NCBI RefSeq assembly: GCF_016919245.1
Contig: NZ_JAFEJA010000001.1
Location: forward strand, 4,727,501-4,791,500
DNA length: 64,000 bases
From: Streptomyces zhihengii
Lineage (GTDB): Bacteria; Actinomycetota; Actinomycetes; Streptomycetales; Streptomycetaceae
Direction of reading: 5' to 3'
Below are positions 40,590 through 49,001 of the stretch, one piece after another. Numbering within the stretch: position 1 is the first letter of the stretch; each line of letters starts with the position of its first letter. The notes under the pieces were generated by a model. That model was not told the origin of the DNA. It did not search any database and saw only the letters and a list, made by a program, of their open reading frames with translations. The position numbers and the translations under genes were made by a program.

Positions 40590-41659
40590 GCGATTCCCGT
40601 ATCACCGGCGCCGAGGCCGTGATCCGCAGCGCCGTCCAGTCCGGCAAGGACGCCCACCACGTCGCCACCCTGCTGGAGACCGCCGGGTGTCTCCAGACCC
40701 CCGGCGAGGTCCGCGACCTCTACACCCGGCTCCACGGCACGCAGGCTGCCGTCGAGCGCGCCCACGCCCGCGTCGAGGAGTTGCAGCACGCGTGGGAGAC
40801 CACGCTGGTTGCACGGCTGGTCCTGCAGATGCAGCGCGACGGCGCGATGCGCGCGCTGGCCGGACACAGCCTGGTGCGGTCGTGCGACCGGTGCCAGTGC
40901 ACCGAGGACCACGCCTGCGACGGCGGCTGCTCCTGGGTCCCCAACCGCCACGGGATCGACGTGTGCTCAGGCTGCCTCACCGAGGACGGCCGCTGCACCA
41001 CCCCGCACTGCGGCACCTACGGCCACGACGACATCCCGCCCCAGGGCTGGATCCTCGTCGACATCGCCGGCAGCACCGAGCCCTCTCGCTACCGCTGCTC
41101 GCCGTGGTGCGCGCAGATCGCCCTGCAGCGCATCGGCATGGAGATGGCCGACACCGACCGCGCGGCCGCGGCCGCCACCGTGCTGGAGAAGGACACCCGC
41201 GACAGCGCGTCGCGTACGGGCGAGTCCACTCCCGCACCGCTGGTGGTCGACCGGTTCGAGATGGCCGACCCGGAGTCCACGCCGGACGGCGACGAGGCCC
41301 TGCGCATCCTCGCGGCCGCGCAGGACGGCCGCCCTGTCGTCCTGGTCCTCGACGCCGACACCCGCGCCCGCGTCGCGTCCTGGCTCGGCCACCCCCTTCG
41401 CGCCTACCTCACCCGGTACGACCACGCGCCCGCCCCCATGGGCTGGTACGGCACCGAGGCCGGCGCCCGCGCACACTGCGAGGCCGAGCTCGCCGCCGAG
41501 CACCCGGGCGGCACCCCGCCCGTACCGGACTGGATCACGGACGAGGAGGACGGCGTCGCCGAGCTGGTCGCCACCTTCGGCAAGGGCAAGGAAACCACCG
41601 GCTACCACGTCGTCGCCATCGACCTCCCGGCCGCCTACGACCCCGAGGCGACGTGGTGA
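40586..41659 (+). CDS. Cys-rich phage protein with zinc-ribbon-like cluster
   Basis: This 357-residue protein has a helical N-terminus (about 1-85). A Cys cluster at about 98-145 (CDRCQC, CDGGCSW, CSGCLTEDGRC, CGTYGH) probably binds one or more zinc ions. A further CSPWCAQ precedes a C-terminal alpha/beta domain. Similar proteins stand in the early region of actinophages; their function is unknown. Confidence 0.6.
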   Translation: MSDSRITGAEAVIRSAVQSGKDAHHVATLLETAGCLQTPGEVRDLYTRLHGTQAAVERAHARVEELQHAWETTLVARLVLQMQRDGAMRALAGHSLVRSCDRCQCTEDHACDGGCSWVPNRHGIDVCSGCLTEDGRCTTPHCGTYGHDDIPPQGWILVDIAGSTEPSRYRCSPWCAQIALQRIGMEMADTDRAAAAATVLEKDTRDSASRTGESTPAPLVVDRFEMADPESTPDGDEALRILAAAQDGRPVVLVLDADTRARVASWLGHPLRAYLTRYDHAPAPMGWYGTEAGARAHCEAELAAEHPGGTPPVPDWITDEEDGVAELVATFGKGKETTGYHVVAIDLPAAYDPEATW

Positions 41660-41898
41660 CCGCGCTGGAGCGGGCACTCACCCGCCACCACAGCCTGACC
41701 GCTGGTGACCCGGAAGCCTTCGCCCACGGGTTCCACCGGGCGCTGTTCGACACACGGAACGGCCGGGACACGGAGGCCGAGTGGCTGCGTATCCGTCACC
41801 TCCCCGCCCGTCCGGCCGAGGAGGCCGGGTACCTCGAGGGCCTCGCGTCGCTCCGTGAGCCCGCCGCCCCACCCCAAGGGCGGAGGCCAGCACGGTGA
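41656..41898 (+). CDS. Small hypothetical phage protein
   Basis: This 80-residue helical protein has no recognised domain. Its GTG overlaps the previous stop (GTGA), and its stop overlaps the next start. Confidence 0.5.
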   Translation: MTALERALTRHHSLTAGDPEAFAHGFHRALFDTRNGRDTEAEWLRIRHLPARPAEEAGYLEGLASLREPAAPPQGRRPAR

Positions 41899-42119
41899 GC
41901 GGCGACGTCCGATGGACGGTAGCCGTCTCCGCCGCCGCGTGGATCGGCCTCGTCATCGTCGTGTTCCGGATCGTGCCGCCCGTCGTGCGCCTGGTCCGCA
42001 AGGCAGCGCAGGCCGCCTTGCAGGGGGCCTTGCGGGCCGCCCCGGCGGTCGCCCTGGTCCTCGTCGTCCTGGGAGATCCACGTGTGGGAGGCCCGCGTGT
42101 GGGAGGTCCTCGTGCCTGA
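41895..42119 (+). CDS. Small membrane protein
   Basis: The 74-residue product has two hydrophobic stretches (VAVSAAAWIGLVIVVFRIV and APAVALVLVVL). The C-terminus is a repetitive GGPRVGGPRA tail, encoded by repeated GTGTGGGAGG units that also form the ribosome site of the next gene. Confidence 0.5.
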   Translation: MSGDVRWTVAVSAAAWIGLVIVVFRIVPPVVRLVRKAAQAALQGALRAAPAVALVLVVLGDPRVGGPRVGGPRA

Positions 42120-42420
42120 CGTCGTCGCCTACCTCGTCCTCGCCGTCCTCCTGGCCGTCGCGTGCGTGGTGGCCGTGGTCGCCGGCCTGCTGCTCCTCGC
42201 CGCGTGGCGGTGGGGGCAGGGCGCCGTCGCCCTGGTGGTGAGCGAGCGCCGAACGGCCCGCCTGCGGGCGGCCCTTGTCGCCGAGCTCGCCGACCCCGGG
42301 CAGGTCTATCTGCCCTGCCACACCCCCGTGTGCGGGCACATGCACACGGTTCATCACCCCGACGCCGACGGCCGCATGCGGTGCGAGCACTGCGACACCC
42401 CCGCCGACATCGACCAGTGA
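42112..42420 (+). CDS. Membrane protein with C-terminal zinc motif
   Basis: This is a 102-residue protein. The N-terminal hydrophobic segment (VVAYLVLAVLLAVACVVAVV) is followed by a charged helix and a cytoplasmic Cys/His cluster CHTPVCGHMHTVHH plus CEHC, likely a zinc site. The GTG at 42112 is preferred for GGGAGG directly upstream; a GTG at 42082 is also open. Confidence 0.5.
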   Translation: MPDVVAYLVLAVLLAVACVVAVVAGLLLLAAWRWGQGAVALVVSERRTARLRAALVAELADPGQVYLPCHTPVCGHMHTVHHPDADGRMRCEHCDTPADIDQ

Positions 42421-42665
42421 CCGGCGCTCCCGACCCCGACCCGCCGCAGTGCGAACACCCGGTTGAGCCGCACGCCGGCGGCCTGCCCCGGCTGTTCCCG
42501 GGCGGCCGGTTCTGCGACCTGCACACCCCCCGCGCCCGCCGGGGCCTGCCGGAGATCCCGCCCGGCCCCGGCTGGCCCCCCGGCAACTACCTCAACCAGC
42601 GCGACCTCGACCAAGAGGAGAACCATGACGACCCCGACCCCGCGCCCGATCCCGACGCCGCGTGA
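42417..42665 (+). CDS. Small hypothetical phage protein
   Basis: This 82-residue protein starts at a GTGA overlap. It has a possible zinc pair (CEHPVEPH, FCDLH) and an Asp/Pro-rich C-terminus. Its 3' end overlaps the next gene by 41 bases, so one of the two starts may be wrong. Confidence 0.45.
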   Translation: MTGAPDPDPPQCEHPVEPHAGGLPRLFPGGRFCDLHTPRARRGLPEIPPGPGWPPGNYLNQRDLDQEENHDDPDPAPDPDAA

Positions 42666-43083
42666 CCTCGCGCAGCGCCCCGCCAGGCCCGCACCCGCGC
42701 CGTGCGTCTCCGAGGCCCTGGCCCGGATGCTGACCAGCCTCCCCGACGGCTCGTTCCTGTCCACCTGGTACGCCGGCGCGGACAGCTCCAGCCTCCGCCC
42801 GAACGTGCGCCTGGTCGCCGCAGCCCTCGCGACCCTCGCCGACCCGGACACCGGACAGATCCCCGACGACAAGCAGCCCACCGCCAGCGACCTGATCCCA
42901 GCAACGGGCCTGTCCGGCGCGGAGATCGGCCTCGCCCTCGGCATGCTCCGCCAACGCTGCTGGCTCCAGCGCAGCCGCCGCGCCCTGCGCCCGGACGGCG
43001 TCCCGCGCCGCCACCTCACCCTCACCATCCCCGCCGCGTACCTGCCCCGCCTCACCACCCCGGCCGCCGGAGGCGAGGAGTGA
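42625..43083 (+). CDS. Hypothetical phage protein, helix-turn-helix-like
   Basis: This 152-residue protein has a strong ribosome site (AGAGGAG). The middle (PTASDLIPATGLSGAEIGLALGMLRQRCWLQRSRR) reads like a winged-helix DNA-binding domain that mediates strand selection or gene control. No named family is recognised. Confidence 0.55.
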   Translation: MTTPTPRPIPTPRDLAQRPARPAPAPCVSEALARMLTSLPDGSFLSTWYAGADSSSLRPNVRLVAAALATLADPDTGQIPDDKQPTASDLIPATGLSGAEIGLALGMLRQRCWLQRSRRALRPDGVPRRHLTLTIPAAYLPRLTTPAAGGEE

Positions 43084-43556
43084 GCATCGGGCCCTCGACG
43101 CGCGCCCGGATCATGGCCGGCCTCGCCGACGGCCGCACTGACGCCGAGCTTGCCGCAGACCTCGGCATCGCAGTGGGCACGCTGCAGTGCTACATCGCCG
43201 CCCTGTGCCGTCAGTACAAGGTCCCAGGACGGAACGCCCTGATCCCCCTCGCCGTTCAGCGCGGGTGGCTCCCGGCGGCCGCCGATGTGCCGCTGCCCCG
43301 GCCTGTCGGGCCTCTGGGGCTGGTGCTGCTGTGCATCGCGGCCGGTCGCACGATGCAGGACATCGGCCGCCACGCCGGCTGCTCCGAGTCCACCGCCCGG
43401 CGCCATGCCAAGGACGTCTGCGCCCACTACGGCGCCACGACACGCACCCAGGCCGTCGCCCTCGCGATCCGGTCCCGGCACCTCGCCCCACACCAGGCGT
43501 TCACCACGATCCCCGCCAACCCCTTCCCCCGCACCCGCCCCGGCCGTACGGCCTGA
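43080..43556 (+). CDS. Protein with two tandem LuxR-type helix-turn-helix domains
   Basis: This is a 158-residue protein. The first half (GLADGRTDAELAADLGIAVG, then TLQCYIAALCRQYKVPGRN) and the second (AAGRTMQDIGRHAGCSESTA, then RRHAKDVCAHYGATTRTQAV) each follow the LuxR-type HTH pattern. There is no receiver or sensor domain. It could bind a direct-repeat operator as a monomer. Confidence 0.65.
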   Translation: MSIGPSTRARIMAGLADGRTDAELAADLGIAVGTLQCYIAALCRQYKVPGRNALIPLAVQRGWLPAAADVPLPRPVGPLGLVLLCIAAGRTMQDIGRHAGCSESTARRHAKDVCAHYGATTRTQAVALAIRSRHLAPHQAFTTIPANPFPRTRPGRTA

Positions 43557-43573
43557 CCAGGAGACCCACTGCC

Positions 43574-43717
43574 ATGGACGACTGCGAAGACTGCGGCCGC
43601 ACCCTCTGCCGCGACTGCGGCACGCACTACTGCTGCGAGGACTGCCCCTGCGGCCGGTCCCACACCTGCACCTGCGTGTGCGCCGACTACGACCGCCACC
43701 TCACCTACGCCGACTGA
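43574..43717 (+). CDS. 47-residue Cys-rich protein
   Basis: The product has 11 Cys among the first 36 residues in a regular pattern (CEDCGRTLCRDCGTHYCCED, then CPCGRSHTCTCVC). It should fold around metal ions, as a small zinc-finger or metallothionein-like protein. The ATG lies 9 bp behind GGAGACC. No family is recognised. Confidence 0.55.
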   Translation: MDDCEDCGRTLCRDCGTHYCCEDCPCGRSHTCTCVCADYDRHLTYAD

Positions 43718-43739
43718 CCCACCCCGGGAGACCCACGCC

Positions 43740-45338
43740 ATGTCCGCCGCCGTCGCGCACGCAGCACCCACCGGTGCTGCACCGGCGCGCCCCCACGCAG
43801 CCGCGCCCGCGGCCGCCGGGGCACGCCCGCGTGCCGGCGGCGGGCTCCGTATCTGTGTTCCTCTGCGCCTGGTTGTAGGTGCGCAGTACCGCGACGCGGC
43901 CCTGCGCACCTACATCAAGATCGCAGCGCTCTCGCTCCGCCCCGCCGGCTGCCGCGCCAAGGTCGTCACGATCGCGGGCTGGTTGAACACGTCCGCCTCG
44001 GAGATCGAGCGCGGCCTGCGCGACCTGCAGAACCCCGACCCGGTCGACGGCATCACCGAGGTCATCACCACCCGCAAGACTCTGCCGGACGGCACCGGCG
44101 AGTCCGCCCACCGCACCGTCCGCCCCCTCGACACCGATGCCGGCGGCGAGCTGTTCGTCTGGATCCCGGTCCGGGCCGCGGACGTCCTGCGGCCCCGCCT
44201 GCTGCGCCTGTACGCAGCTATCGCCTACGCGCAGGCCCGGCGCATGCCGCTGACCGTGCGGGAGCTCGCCGACCACCTGCGCCACGAGTCCGGCGACCAC
44301 CAGGGCGAGACGCTCACCGCGCGGCAGACGGCCCGCCTCCTCGAGGAGCTCGCCGCGACCGGCTGGATCACCGTCCACCACCGGCAGGGCCCGCGCGGCC
44401 GCCACGCCTACGAGGCCAACCCCAGCCCGCTGCACGCTGTGCCCGCCCCGGCGGCCGCCACCGTGGTGGTCGTCCCGGCCGCGCCCGCGCGAACGCGGGT
44501 GCCCGCCAAGGCGGCCGACGTATGCCCTGACATCCGTGACGGATCGGCCCCCGACGATCATGACGGGTCCCCCTGTGAGGAAGACCGGCCTACTGACCGA
44601 CCCGACTACTCGCCCAGCTCAGCCGTGGGATCCGCCGTCAGGCGTCTACCGGTTGTAGCGGGGGAGCCTGTGGACAACTCGGCCCCGGACACGTTCCGGT
44701 CCGGTCGGCGCCGGGGTACAAGCGGCGCCTGCAGCGGAGGCCCGGCTGACGGATCGGCTCCGACGCTGTCCGCCCGTGCCTGGTCGGTCCTGGCCCCTGT
44801 GCGGCATCTCCTCGACGGCGACGAGCGCGGGTTCGTGCTCGCCCGGATCGAGCGGGAGATCTCCCGCCAGCTCGCCGCCGGCGTCGGCATTGCCCGGATC
44901 ACCGACCGGCTGCAGCGGCGCTACGCCTGCACCACCCCGGTGCGCGACGGCGGCCGCTGGATCCTCGGCGCAGGCCTGCCACGGCGCGGCTGCGGTCTCG
45001 ACGCGTGCGAGGACGGCGTGATCTGGCACAGCGGCCAGGCCTGCGGCGTGTGCGCAGACCTCGCCCTCACCCCGCCGCCCGGCGAGCCGCAGGCGCCGGC
45101 GGCCGCCGAGGAGCAGCCACCCATCCCGGCCCCCGCGGCCGCGCCACCCCCGGCGCTTCCGCCCGGGCCGATCCCGCCGGAGCTCACCCGCGGGCAGCTC
45201 GCCGCGCTCCGGGCCGCCGCCGGACCCGACACCATCCGCGCCGCCGTCGCCCAGTACGGCCGCGCCCACGCCACCTACCTCTACGGCTGGCGCGCCCTCG
45301 CCGCCTACGACGACGCAGGAGGACCTGATGCTCAGTGA
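43740..45338 (+). CDS. Phage replication-initiator-like protein
   Basis: This 532-residue protein has N-terminal winged-helix features (RTYIKIAALSLRPAGCRAKV, then VTIAGWLNTSASEIERGLRD), a second HTH-like part (LTVRELADHLRHES) and a long Pro/Asp-rich linker. A C-terminal domain carries a Cys cluster (CGLDACEDG, CGVC). It is the largest gene of the early operon and sits where actinophages encode the replication initiator or helicase loader. A perfect DnaA-box-like sequence lies inside the gene. The initiator role is inferred. Confidence 0.5.
   Translation: MSAAVAHAAPTGAAPARPHAAAPAAAGARPRAGGGLRICVPLRLVVGAQYRDAALRTYIKIAALSLRPAGCRAKVVTIAGWLNTSASEIERGLRDLQNPDPVDGITEVITTRKTLPDGTGESAHRTVRPLDTDAGGELFVWIPVRAADVLRPRLLRLYAAIAYAQARRMPLTVRELADHLRHESGDHQGETLTARQTARLLEELAATGWITVHHRQGPRGRHAYEANPSPLHAVPAPAAATVVVVPAAPARTRVPAKAADVCPDIRDGSAPDDHDGSPCEEDRPTDRPDYSPSSAVGSAVRRLPVVAGEPVDNSAPDTFRSGRRRGTSGACSGGPADGSAPTLSARAWSVLAPVRHLLDGDERGFVLARIEREISRQLAAGVGIARITDRLQRRYACTTPVRDGGRWILGAGLPRRGCGLDACEDGVIWHSGQACGVCADLALTPPPGEPQAPAAAEEQPPIPAPAAAPPPALPPGPIPPELTRGQLAALRAAAGPDTIRAAVAQYGRAHATYLYGWRALAAYDDAGGPDAQ
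44669..44677 (-). promoter_or_regulatory. DnaA-box-like sequence inside the replication-type gene
   Basis: On the minus strand this is TTGTCCACA, the preferred Streptomyces DnaA box. It is a single copy, lies in the linker-coding part and could be accidental. Confidence 0.3.
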
Positions 45339-45639
45339 GCACGACGTGCAGACATGCGAGAGCTGCGGTGCGCGGATCCGGTGGACCGTCACGGCTGCCG
45401 GGAAGCGGCTGCCCGTGGATGCGGACCCGGCCGCCGACGGCAACACCGCGGCGTACTACGACGGCACCGGCCGGCTCCGGTCCCGTGGGCTCACCCGGGA
45501 GCGGCCCGTCCTCGAACACGCCGAGTGGCTCGCCCGCCCACACTTCGCCACCTGCACCCGGCCGCCCGCCCGGCGGAGCTCCCGCTCCGGGGCCCGTGCC
45601 CGGCAGGGCGTGCGCCCGGGCCACTGGCGGCCGCGGTGA
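45328..45639 (+). CDS. Small zinc-ribbon-like phage protein
   Basis: The 103-residue product begins with CESCGARIRWTVTAAGKRLP, a treble-clef-like CxxC motif, and has a later ATCTRPP. The C-terminus is Arg-rich. Comparable short proteins are frequent in actinophage early regions. Function unknown. Confidence 0.55.
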   Translation: MLSEHDVQTCESCGARIRWTVTAAGKRLPVDADPAADGNTAAYYDGTGRLRSRGLTRERPVLEHAEWLARPHFATCTRPPARRSSRSGARARQGVRPGHWRPR

Positions 45640-46037
45640 GCGCCCGTCCGGCGGTCACCGTCCCGGACGCGATCGCCGCGGTGGTCGCGGCGGAGGCCGA
45701 GGACTACGTGACCGCCCGGGCTCTGACGGGCCCGCTGCAGCACGGCGAGTACGTCGCCATCGGCCATGCCGTCGTCGCCGGTCTCCGGGGCGCCGGCTGG
45801 CACATCACCCCCCTGCCCACCCTGGAGGTCCCGACCATGTCACACGGTCCCTGCCCGTCCTGCGCCGCGCCCAAGAGCCCCGGCAAATACGTGTGCCTGG
45901 ACTGCTGGCAGGCGCTGCCCGCCGTCACCCGCCGGCGCCTCTCCCGCCGCGACGCCCAGGCCATGGCCCGGCTCCGCGAGCTCCACCGCCAACTCGGCTG
46001 CGCCGTACCGCTCCACAAGATCACGGTCTCGCCGTGA
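45636..46037 (+). CDS. Small phage protein with zinc-ribbon C-terminus
   Basis: This is a 133-residue protein. The N-terminal half is helical; from Met 68 (base 45837) a segment with CPSCAAPKSPGKYVCLDCW looks like a zinc ribbon. The second part could be an independent gene, but no strong ribosome site precedes that Met. Confidence 0.5.
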   Translation: MSARPAVTVPDAIAAVVAAEAEDYVTARALTGPLQHGEYVAIGHAVVAGLRGAGWHITPLPTLEVPTMSHGPCPSCAAPKSPGKYVCLDCWQALPAVTRRRLSRRDAQAMARLRELHRQLGCAVPLHKITVSP

Positions 46038-46354
46038 CCGTCGCCGCGCTCCGTGCGCTCCTCGACACCGCCCGCCCGGGCGTCACCCGGCACCCGGCAC
46101 CGCTCATCCCGCACACCGCCCACCGCAGACAGGACCCTCATGCCCAACCCGCCCGCAGGCCGCCGCTGATGGCCACTCACCTCGTTCTCCCCGGCGGCAT
46201 CGCGTCCGCCGTCACCCTCGTCGACGCGCTCCTGGTCGCGGCCGACGCCCGCCAGCAGTCGGACCCGGCGCAGGCCTCCGGCTGGCGCGGCCTCGCGCAC
46301 CAGCTCGGTGACGCGCTCGACAGCCTGCCCACCCCGACGGGGGAGCGGACGTGA
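46034..46354 (+). CDS. Small hypothetical phage protein
   Basis: The frame gives 106 residues from a GTG overlapping the previous stop. The only conserved-looking part is the C-terminal helix pair (MATHLVLPGGIASAVTLVDA), which could start at the ATG at 46169 instead. Confidence 0.4.
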   Translation: MTVAALRALLDTARPGVTRHPAPLIPHTAHRRQDPHAQPARRPPLMATHLVLPGGIASAVTLVDALLVAADARQQSDPAQASGWRGLAHQLGDALDSLPTPTGERT

Positions 46355-46572
46355 TGCGGCTGCGCCTGGTGGCGCCGCGTGGGTCGGACACCCGGTACGT
46401 CCTGACCTACGTCGGGGCCGTCGTCGCCCTGGCCGTATCGATCACCTGCGCCGCGGCCGCCGTCTGGCCGCCGGCGATCTGCGCCTACTCGGCCGCCCTC
46501 ACCCTCGCCCTGGCCGTCAGCCGCCAGCACGAAGCCCGCACCGCCGCGGCCGCCGCCGAGCACGCCGCCTGA
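46351..46572 (+). CDS. Small membrane protein with two hydrophobic segments
   Basis: The 73-residue product has TYVGAVVALAVSITCAAAAV and AICAYSAALTLALAV as membrane helices and a charged C-terminus. The stop/start overlap GTGA joins it to the preceding gene. Confidence 0.5.
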   Translation: MMRLRLVAPRGSDTRYVLTYVGAVVALAVSITCAAAAVWPPAICAYSAALTLALAVSRQHEARTAAAAAEHAA

Positions 46573-46589
46573 CCGAAGGACGAACGCTG

Positions 46590-46907
46590 ATGTCCCGCCC
46601 GCCTGTCTACGTCCGAGGCCTGCGCCTGTACATGCCGCACGGGGCCGTCCTCGAGGGCCTCGTCTGGCCGGACGGCCGCTGCCTCCTCTCCGAGGACCCC
46701 CTGTACGGCCTCACCGTCGGCGCGCCGACGGCCGAGGACCTCGCCCGCGGATTCGCCGGCGCCCGGGTCGAGTGGGCGACGCCCGCCGGCCCCGCCCTGC
46801 AGCAGCTCGTCGAGCAGTGGGCCGCCCAGCCCGACCGGTACGCCGCCCTGCAGGAGCTCATGACCGCCCTGACCGACGACATGACCCCGTCTGGAGACCC
46901 GACGTGA
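46590..46907 (+). CDS. Small hypothetical phage protein
   Basis: The product is 105 residues. An N-terminal beta-rich part (VYVRGLRLYMPHGAVLEGLV) is followed by helices. No family is recognised. It is in the operon with overlaps or short gaps on both sides. Confidence 0.5.
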   Translation: MSRPPVYVRGLRLYMPHGAVLEGLVWPDGRCLLSEDPLYGLTVGAPTAEDLARGFAGARVEWATPAGPALQQLVEQWAAQPDRYAALQELMTALTDDMTPSGDPT

Positions 46908-47089
46908 TCGACCCCTACGCCTCCACCACCCACCGCGCCGTCGACCCGGCCCTGGCCGCCGCCCGGGAGCTCGCCGACGGCGGCGCCCACGTCCACCTCG
47001 TCGACGACGGGACCGCCACCTGCCTGACCGGCGGCTGCCTGCCGCCCGCCCTGATCGGCACCGCTACGACCGGAGGCCACCGTGCATGA
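46904..47089 (+). CDS. Small hypothetical phage protein
   Basis: The 61-residue frame starts at a GTGA overlap and ends inside the next start region. It is acidic with two Cys (ATCLTGGC). No family is recognised. Confidence 0.4.
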   Translation: MIDPYASTTHRAVDPALAAARELADGGAHVHLVDDGTATCLTGGCLPPALIGTATTGGHRA

Positions 47090-47786
47090 CCCGTTGACCG
47101 TCGCGTTTCACATCCGCCGCCCCTGGCCCGGGCCCGCCCAGAGGCCCGCCGCCGGCGACCCGTCGGTGCGCTGGCGTATCCGCCTCCACCACACCTGCGG
47201 TACGTGGTGCGCCGAGGACCCGCCCCACCGCCCGCGCGCCCTCCCCTGGTGGAAGGCCTCCAGCTACACCCCGTTCTGGACCCTGGCCGGCCGCGAGTTC
47301 TACTTCCCGGCGCTGGTGGTCGTGTGGCACCGCGAGCCCGGCGGCCGCGACGGCCTCACCGTCTGCGGCCGCCGGGTCCAGCGCCGCGACGGCACATGGC
47401 GATGGCGCCGCGGCTGGCGCCTGCACGTCCACCACTGGCGGATCCAGCTCCCGCCCCTGCAGGCCCTGCGCCGGCACCTGTTGACCCGCTGCGCCTGGTG
47501 CAAGGGCCGATCCCGCCGGGGTGACGCGGTCAACATCAGCCACCAGTGGAACGGCCCGCGCGGCCGCTGGTGGCGCGGCGAACCCGGCCTCTATCACCGG
47601 GACTGCTCCGCGATCAGCAACGCGCACGACACCTGCACCTGCGACGTGCCCGTCATCGGACGCCGCGACTACGGGGAGTGCGGCATGTGCGGGCGCTTCC
47701 GTCCGTACGGCGTCACGCCCGAGCGCCTGGCCCGGGCCCGCGCCCTGGCCGTCATCCCCCGCGGCTCCCGTACCCCCACCCCGTAG
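47082..47786 (+). CDS. Trp/Arg/Cys-rich phage protein
   Basis: The 234-residue product is basic and unusually rich in Trp and His, with possible zinc sites (HHTCGTWCAED, CAWCKGRSRRGD, CGMCGRF). It may bind nucleic acid. It is the last gene before the terminator at 47801-47838. No family is recognised. Confidence 0.5.
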   Translation: MHDPLTVAFHIRRPWPGPAQRPAAGDPSVRWRIRLHHTCGTWCAEDPPHRPRALPWWKASSYTPFWTLAGREFYFPALVVVWHREPGGRDGLTVCGRRVQRRDGTWRWRRGWRLHVHHWRIQLPPLQALRRHLLTRCAWCKGRSRRGDAVNISHQWNGPRGRWWRGEPGLYHRDCSAISNAHDTCTCDVPVIGRRDYGECGMCGRFRPYGVTPERLARARALAVIPRGSRTPTP

Positions 47787-47800
47787 CCGCACAGCACCAC

Positions 47801-47838
47801 GGGGTGCGCCCGGGCCGCCACGGCCAAGGGCGCACCCC
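47801..47838 (+). terminator. Hairpin terminator inside the early region
   Basis: An 11-bp perfect stem (47801-47811 with 47828-47838) surrounds a 16-nt loop and follows the 234-residue gene. Confidence 0.65.
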
Positions 47839-47871
47839 ACCACCCAGCACCAACGCCCAGGGAGTCACGCC

Positions 47872-48636
47872 ATGATCACCAGCACTGAGACGTCCGCCGC
47901 TCTCCTCGGCATTGCCCGCGCCTGGGCGCCGCTGACCGAGGCCGTACAGGACGCACGGCAGCACGCGTGGCCCCCGCTCACCCTGCGCCAGTACCTCGCC
48001 CAGTCCGGGGACGAGGAGGAGCTTGAGGCCCGCACCTGGCGCGCCGAGGCCCTGCGCGCACTGGAGCGCGACCCGGCGCAGATCGGCCGGCGCCCCGTCC
48101 CGCTCCGCCTCGACCTCATCGGCACCATCGCCCTGATCGAGGCCGGCCTCCTGGAGCTCGCCGACACCACCGCCGCCATGGTGCAGCGCCCCCCGATCTC
48201 CCCGCCCCGGCCGCGCCGCGCCGCGTACGCCACGACCAGGGCGCAGCGCCTCGTGTGGGAGGACCACGCCCGCCGGGTCGCCGCCGCCCAGGCCGACGCC
48301 ACCGACGTCCGCCGGTGGCGCTACGCCCACCCGGTCACCGGCCGCCACCCGGCGACCGGCCGGGACGCCGCCCTGTGGCTGCTGGGTCGCGTGACCGGTG
48401 CCCGCGGCCCGTTCCATCCGCTCCCCGACCCGCTGCGGCAGCGCATCGCCCGCGCCGCCGCCCACGCGGAGGCCTGCATCGACCAGTCCCTTGGCCTCGG
48501 CGCCGGGCACACCACCCTCGCCATGCCGTGCACCTGCGGCGGCCGGATCCGCCTCTACGGCGACGGCACCCTGCCCACCGCCCGCTGCACCGGCCCGTGC
48601 GCACGCACCTGGCACGCCGCCGCCATGCCCGCATGA
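47872..48636 (+). CDS. Hypothetical phage protein with C-terminal zinc motif
   Basis: This 254-residue protein is largely helical with a central RRAAYATTRAQRLVWEDHARR. It ends with CTCGGRIRLYGDGTLPTARC followed by TGPCARTW, a ribbon of two CxC/CxxxC pairs. The ATG has AGGGAG upstream. The Cys ribbon resembles those of phage DNA-binding accessory proteins, but no function can be given. Confidence 0.55.
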   Translation: MITSTETSAALLGIARAWAPLTEAVQDARQHAWPPLTLRQYLAQSGDEEELEARTWRAEALRALERDPAQIGRRPVPLRLDLIGTIALIEAGLLELADTTAAMVQRPPISPPRPRRAAYATTRAQRLVWEDHARRVAAAQADATDVRRWRYAHPVTGRHPATGRDAALWLLGRVTGARGPFHPLPDPLRQRIARAAAHAEACIDQSLGLGAGHTTLAMPCTCGGRIRLYGDGTLPTARCTGPCARTWHAAAMPA

Positions 48637-48693
48637 GCACACGAGTAGGCCCCGCCGTGGTGACGGCGGGGCCCTGTGCGGATCGAGCGGGCG

Positions 48694-48987
48694 CTACCCG
48701 GTCGCGGGCGGAGCAGCTCGGCGCGGTGCCCTGTCCGGGCCCCGCCCCGGCCGCTTGCTCCGCGTGTTCATGTACGTCACCAGCGCCTCGTACGGCAGGG
48801 TCCGTGCTCCCGCGACCGTGCCGTAGTCCGCCGCCCCAACCGGCCATTCAGGGTCCGTTCGCGCGAGCTTCCGCAGTCCCTCGGGGGTCATGCTGCGGAC
48901 GATCTGATCAGCGACCAGACGATCGGCTGCCTGCGCAAACGTGAGCATGGTGCGCTGCTCCTCCTTCCGACGCCTGCTTTCGGGCAT
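48694..48987 (-). CDS. Small leftward protein next to a large palindrome
   Basis: This 97-residue protein opposes the direction of its neighbours. It has a helical N-terminus (LTFAQAADRLVADQIVRSMT, then PEGLRKLARTDPEWP), which reads like a helix-turn-helix of the type that selects a site by a rigid helix pair, and a basic C-terminal tail. The ribosome site is AGAGGA. The 27-bp palindrome at 49002-49028 lies 14 bp upstream of its start, so self-control is likely. Confidence 0.6.
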   Translation of the reverse strand: MPESRRRKEEQRTMLTFAQAADRLVADQIVRSMTPEGLRKLARTDPEWPVGAADYGTVAGARTLPYEALVTYMNTRSKRPGRGPDRAPRRAAPPATG

Positions 48988-49001
48988 GCCCCATCCTCTC
49001 T

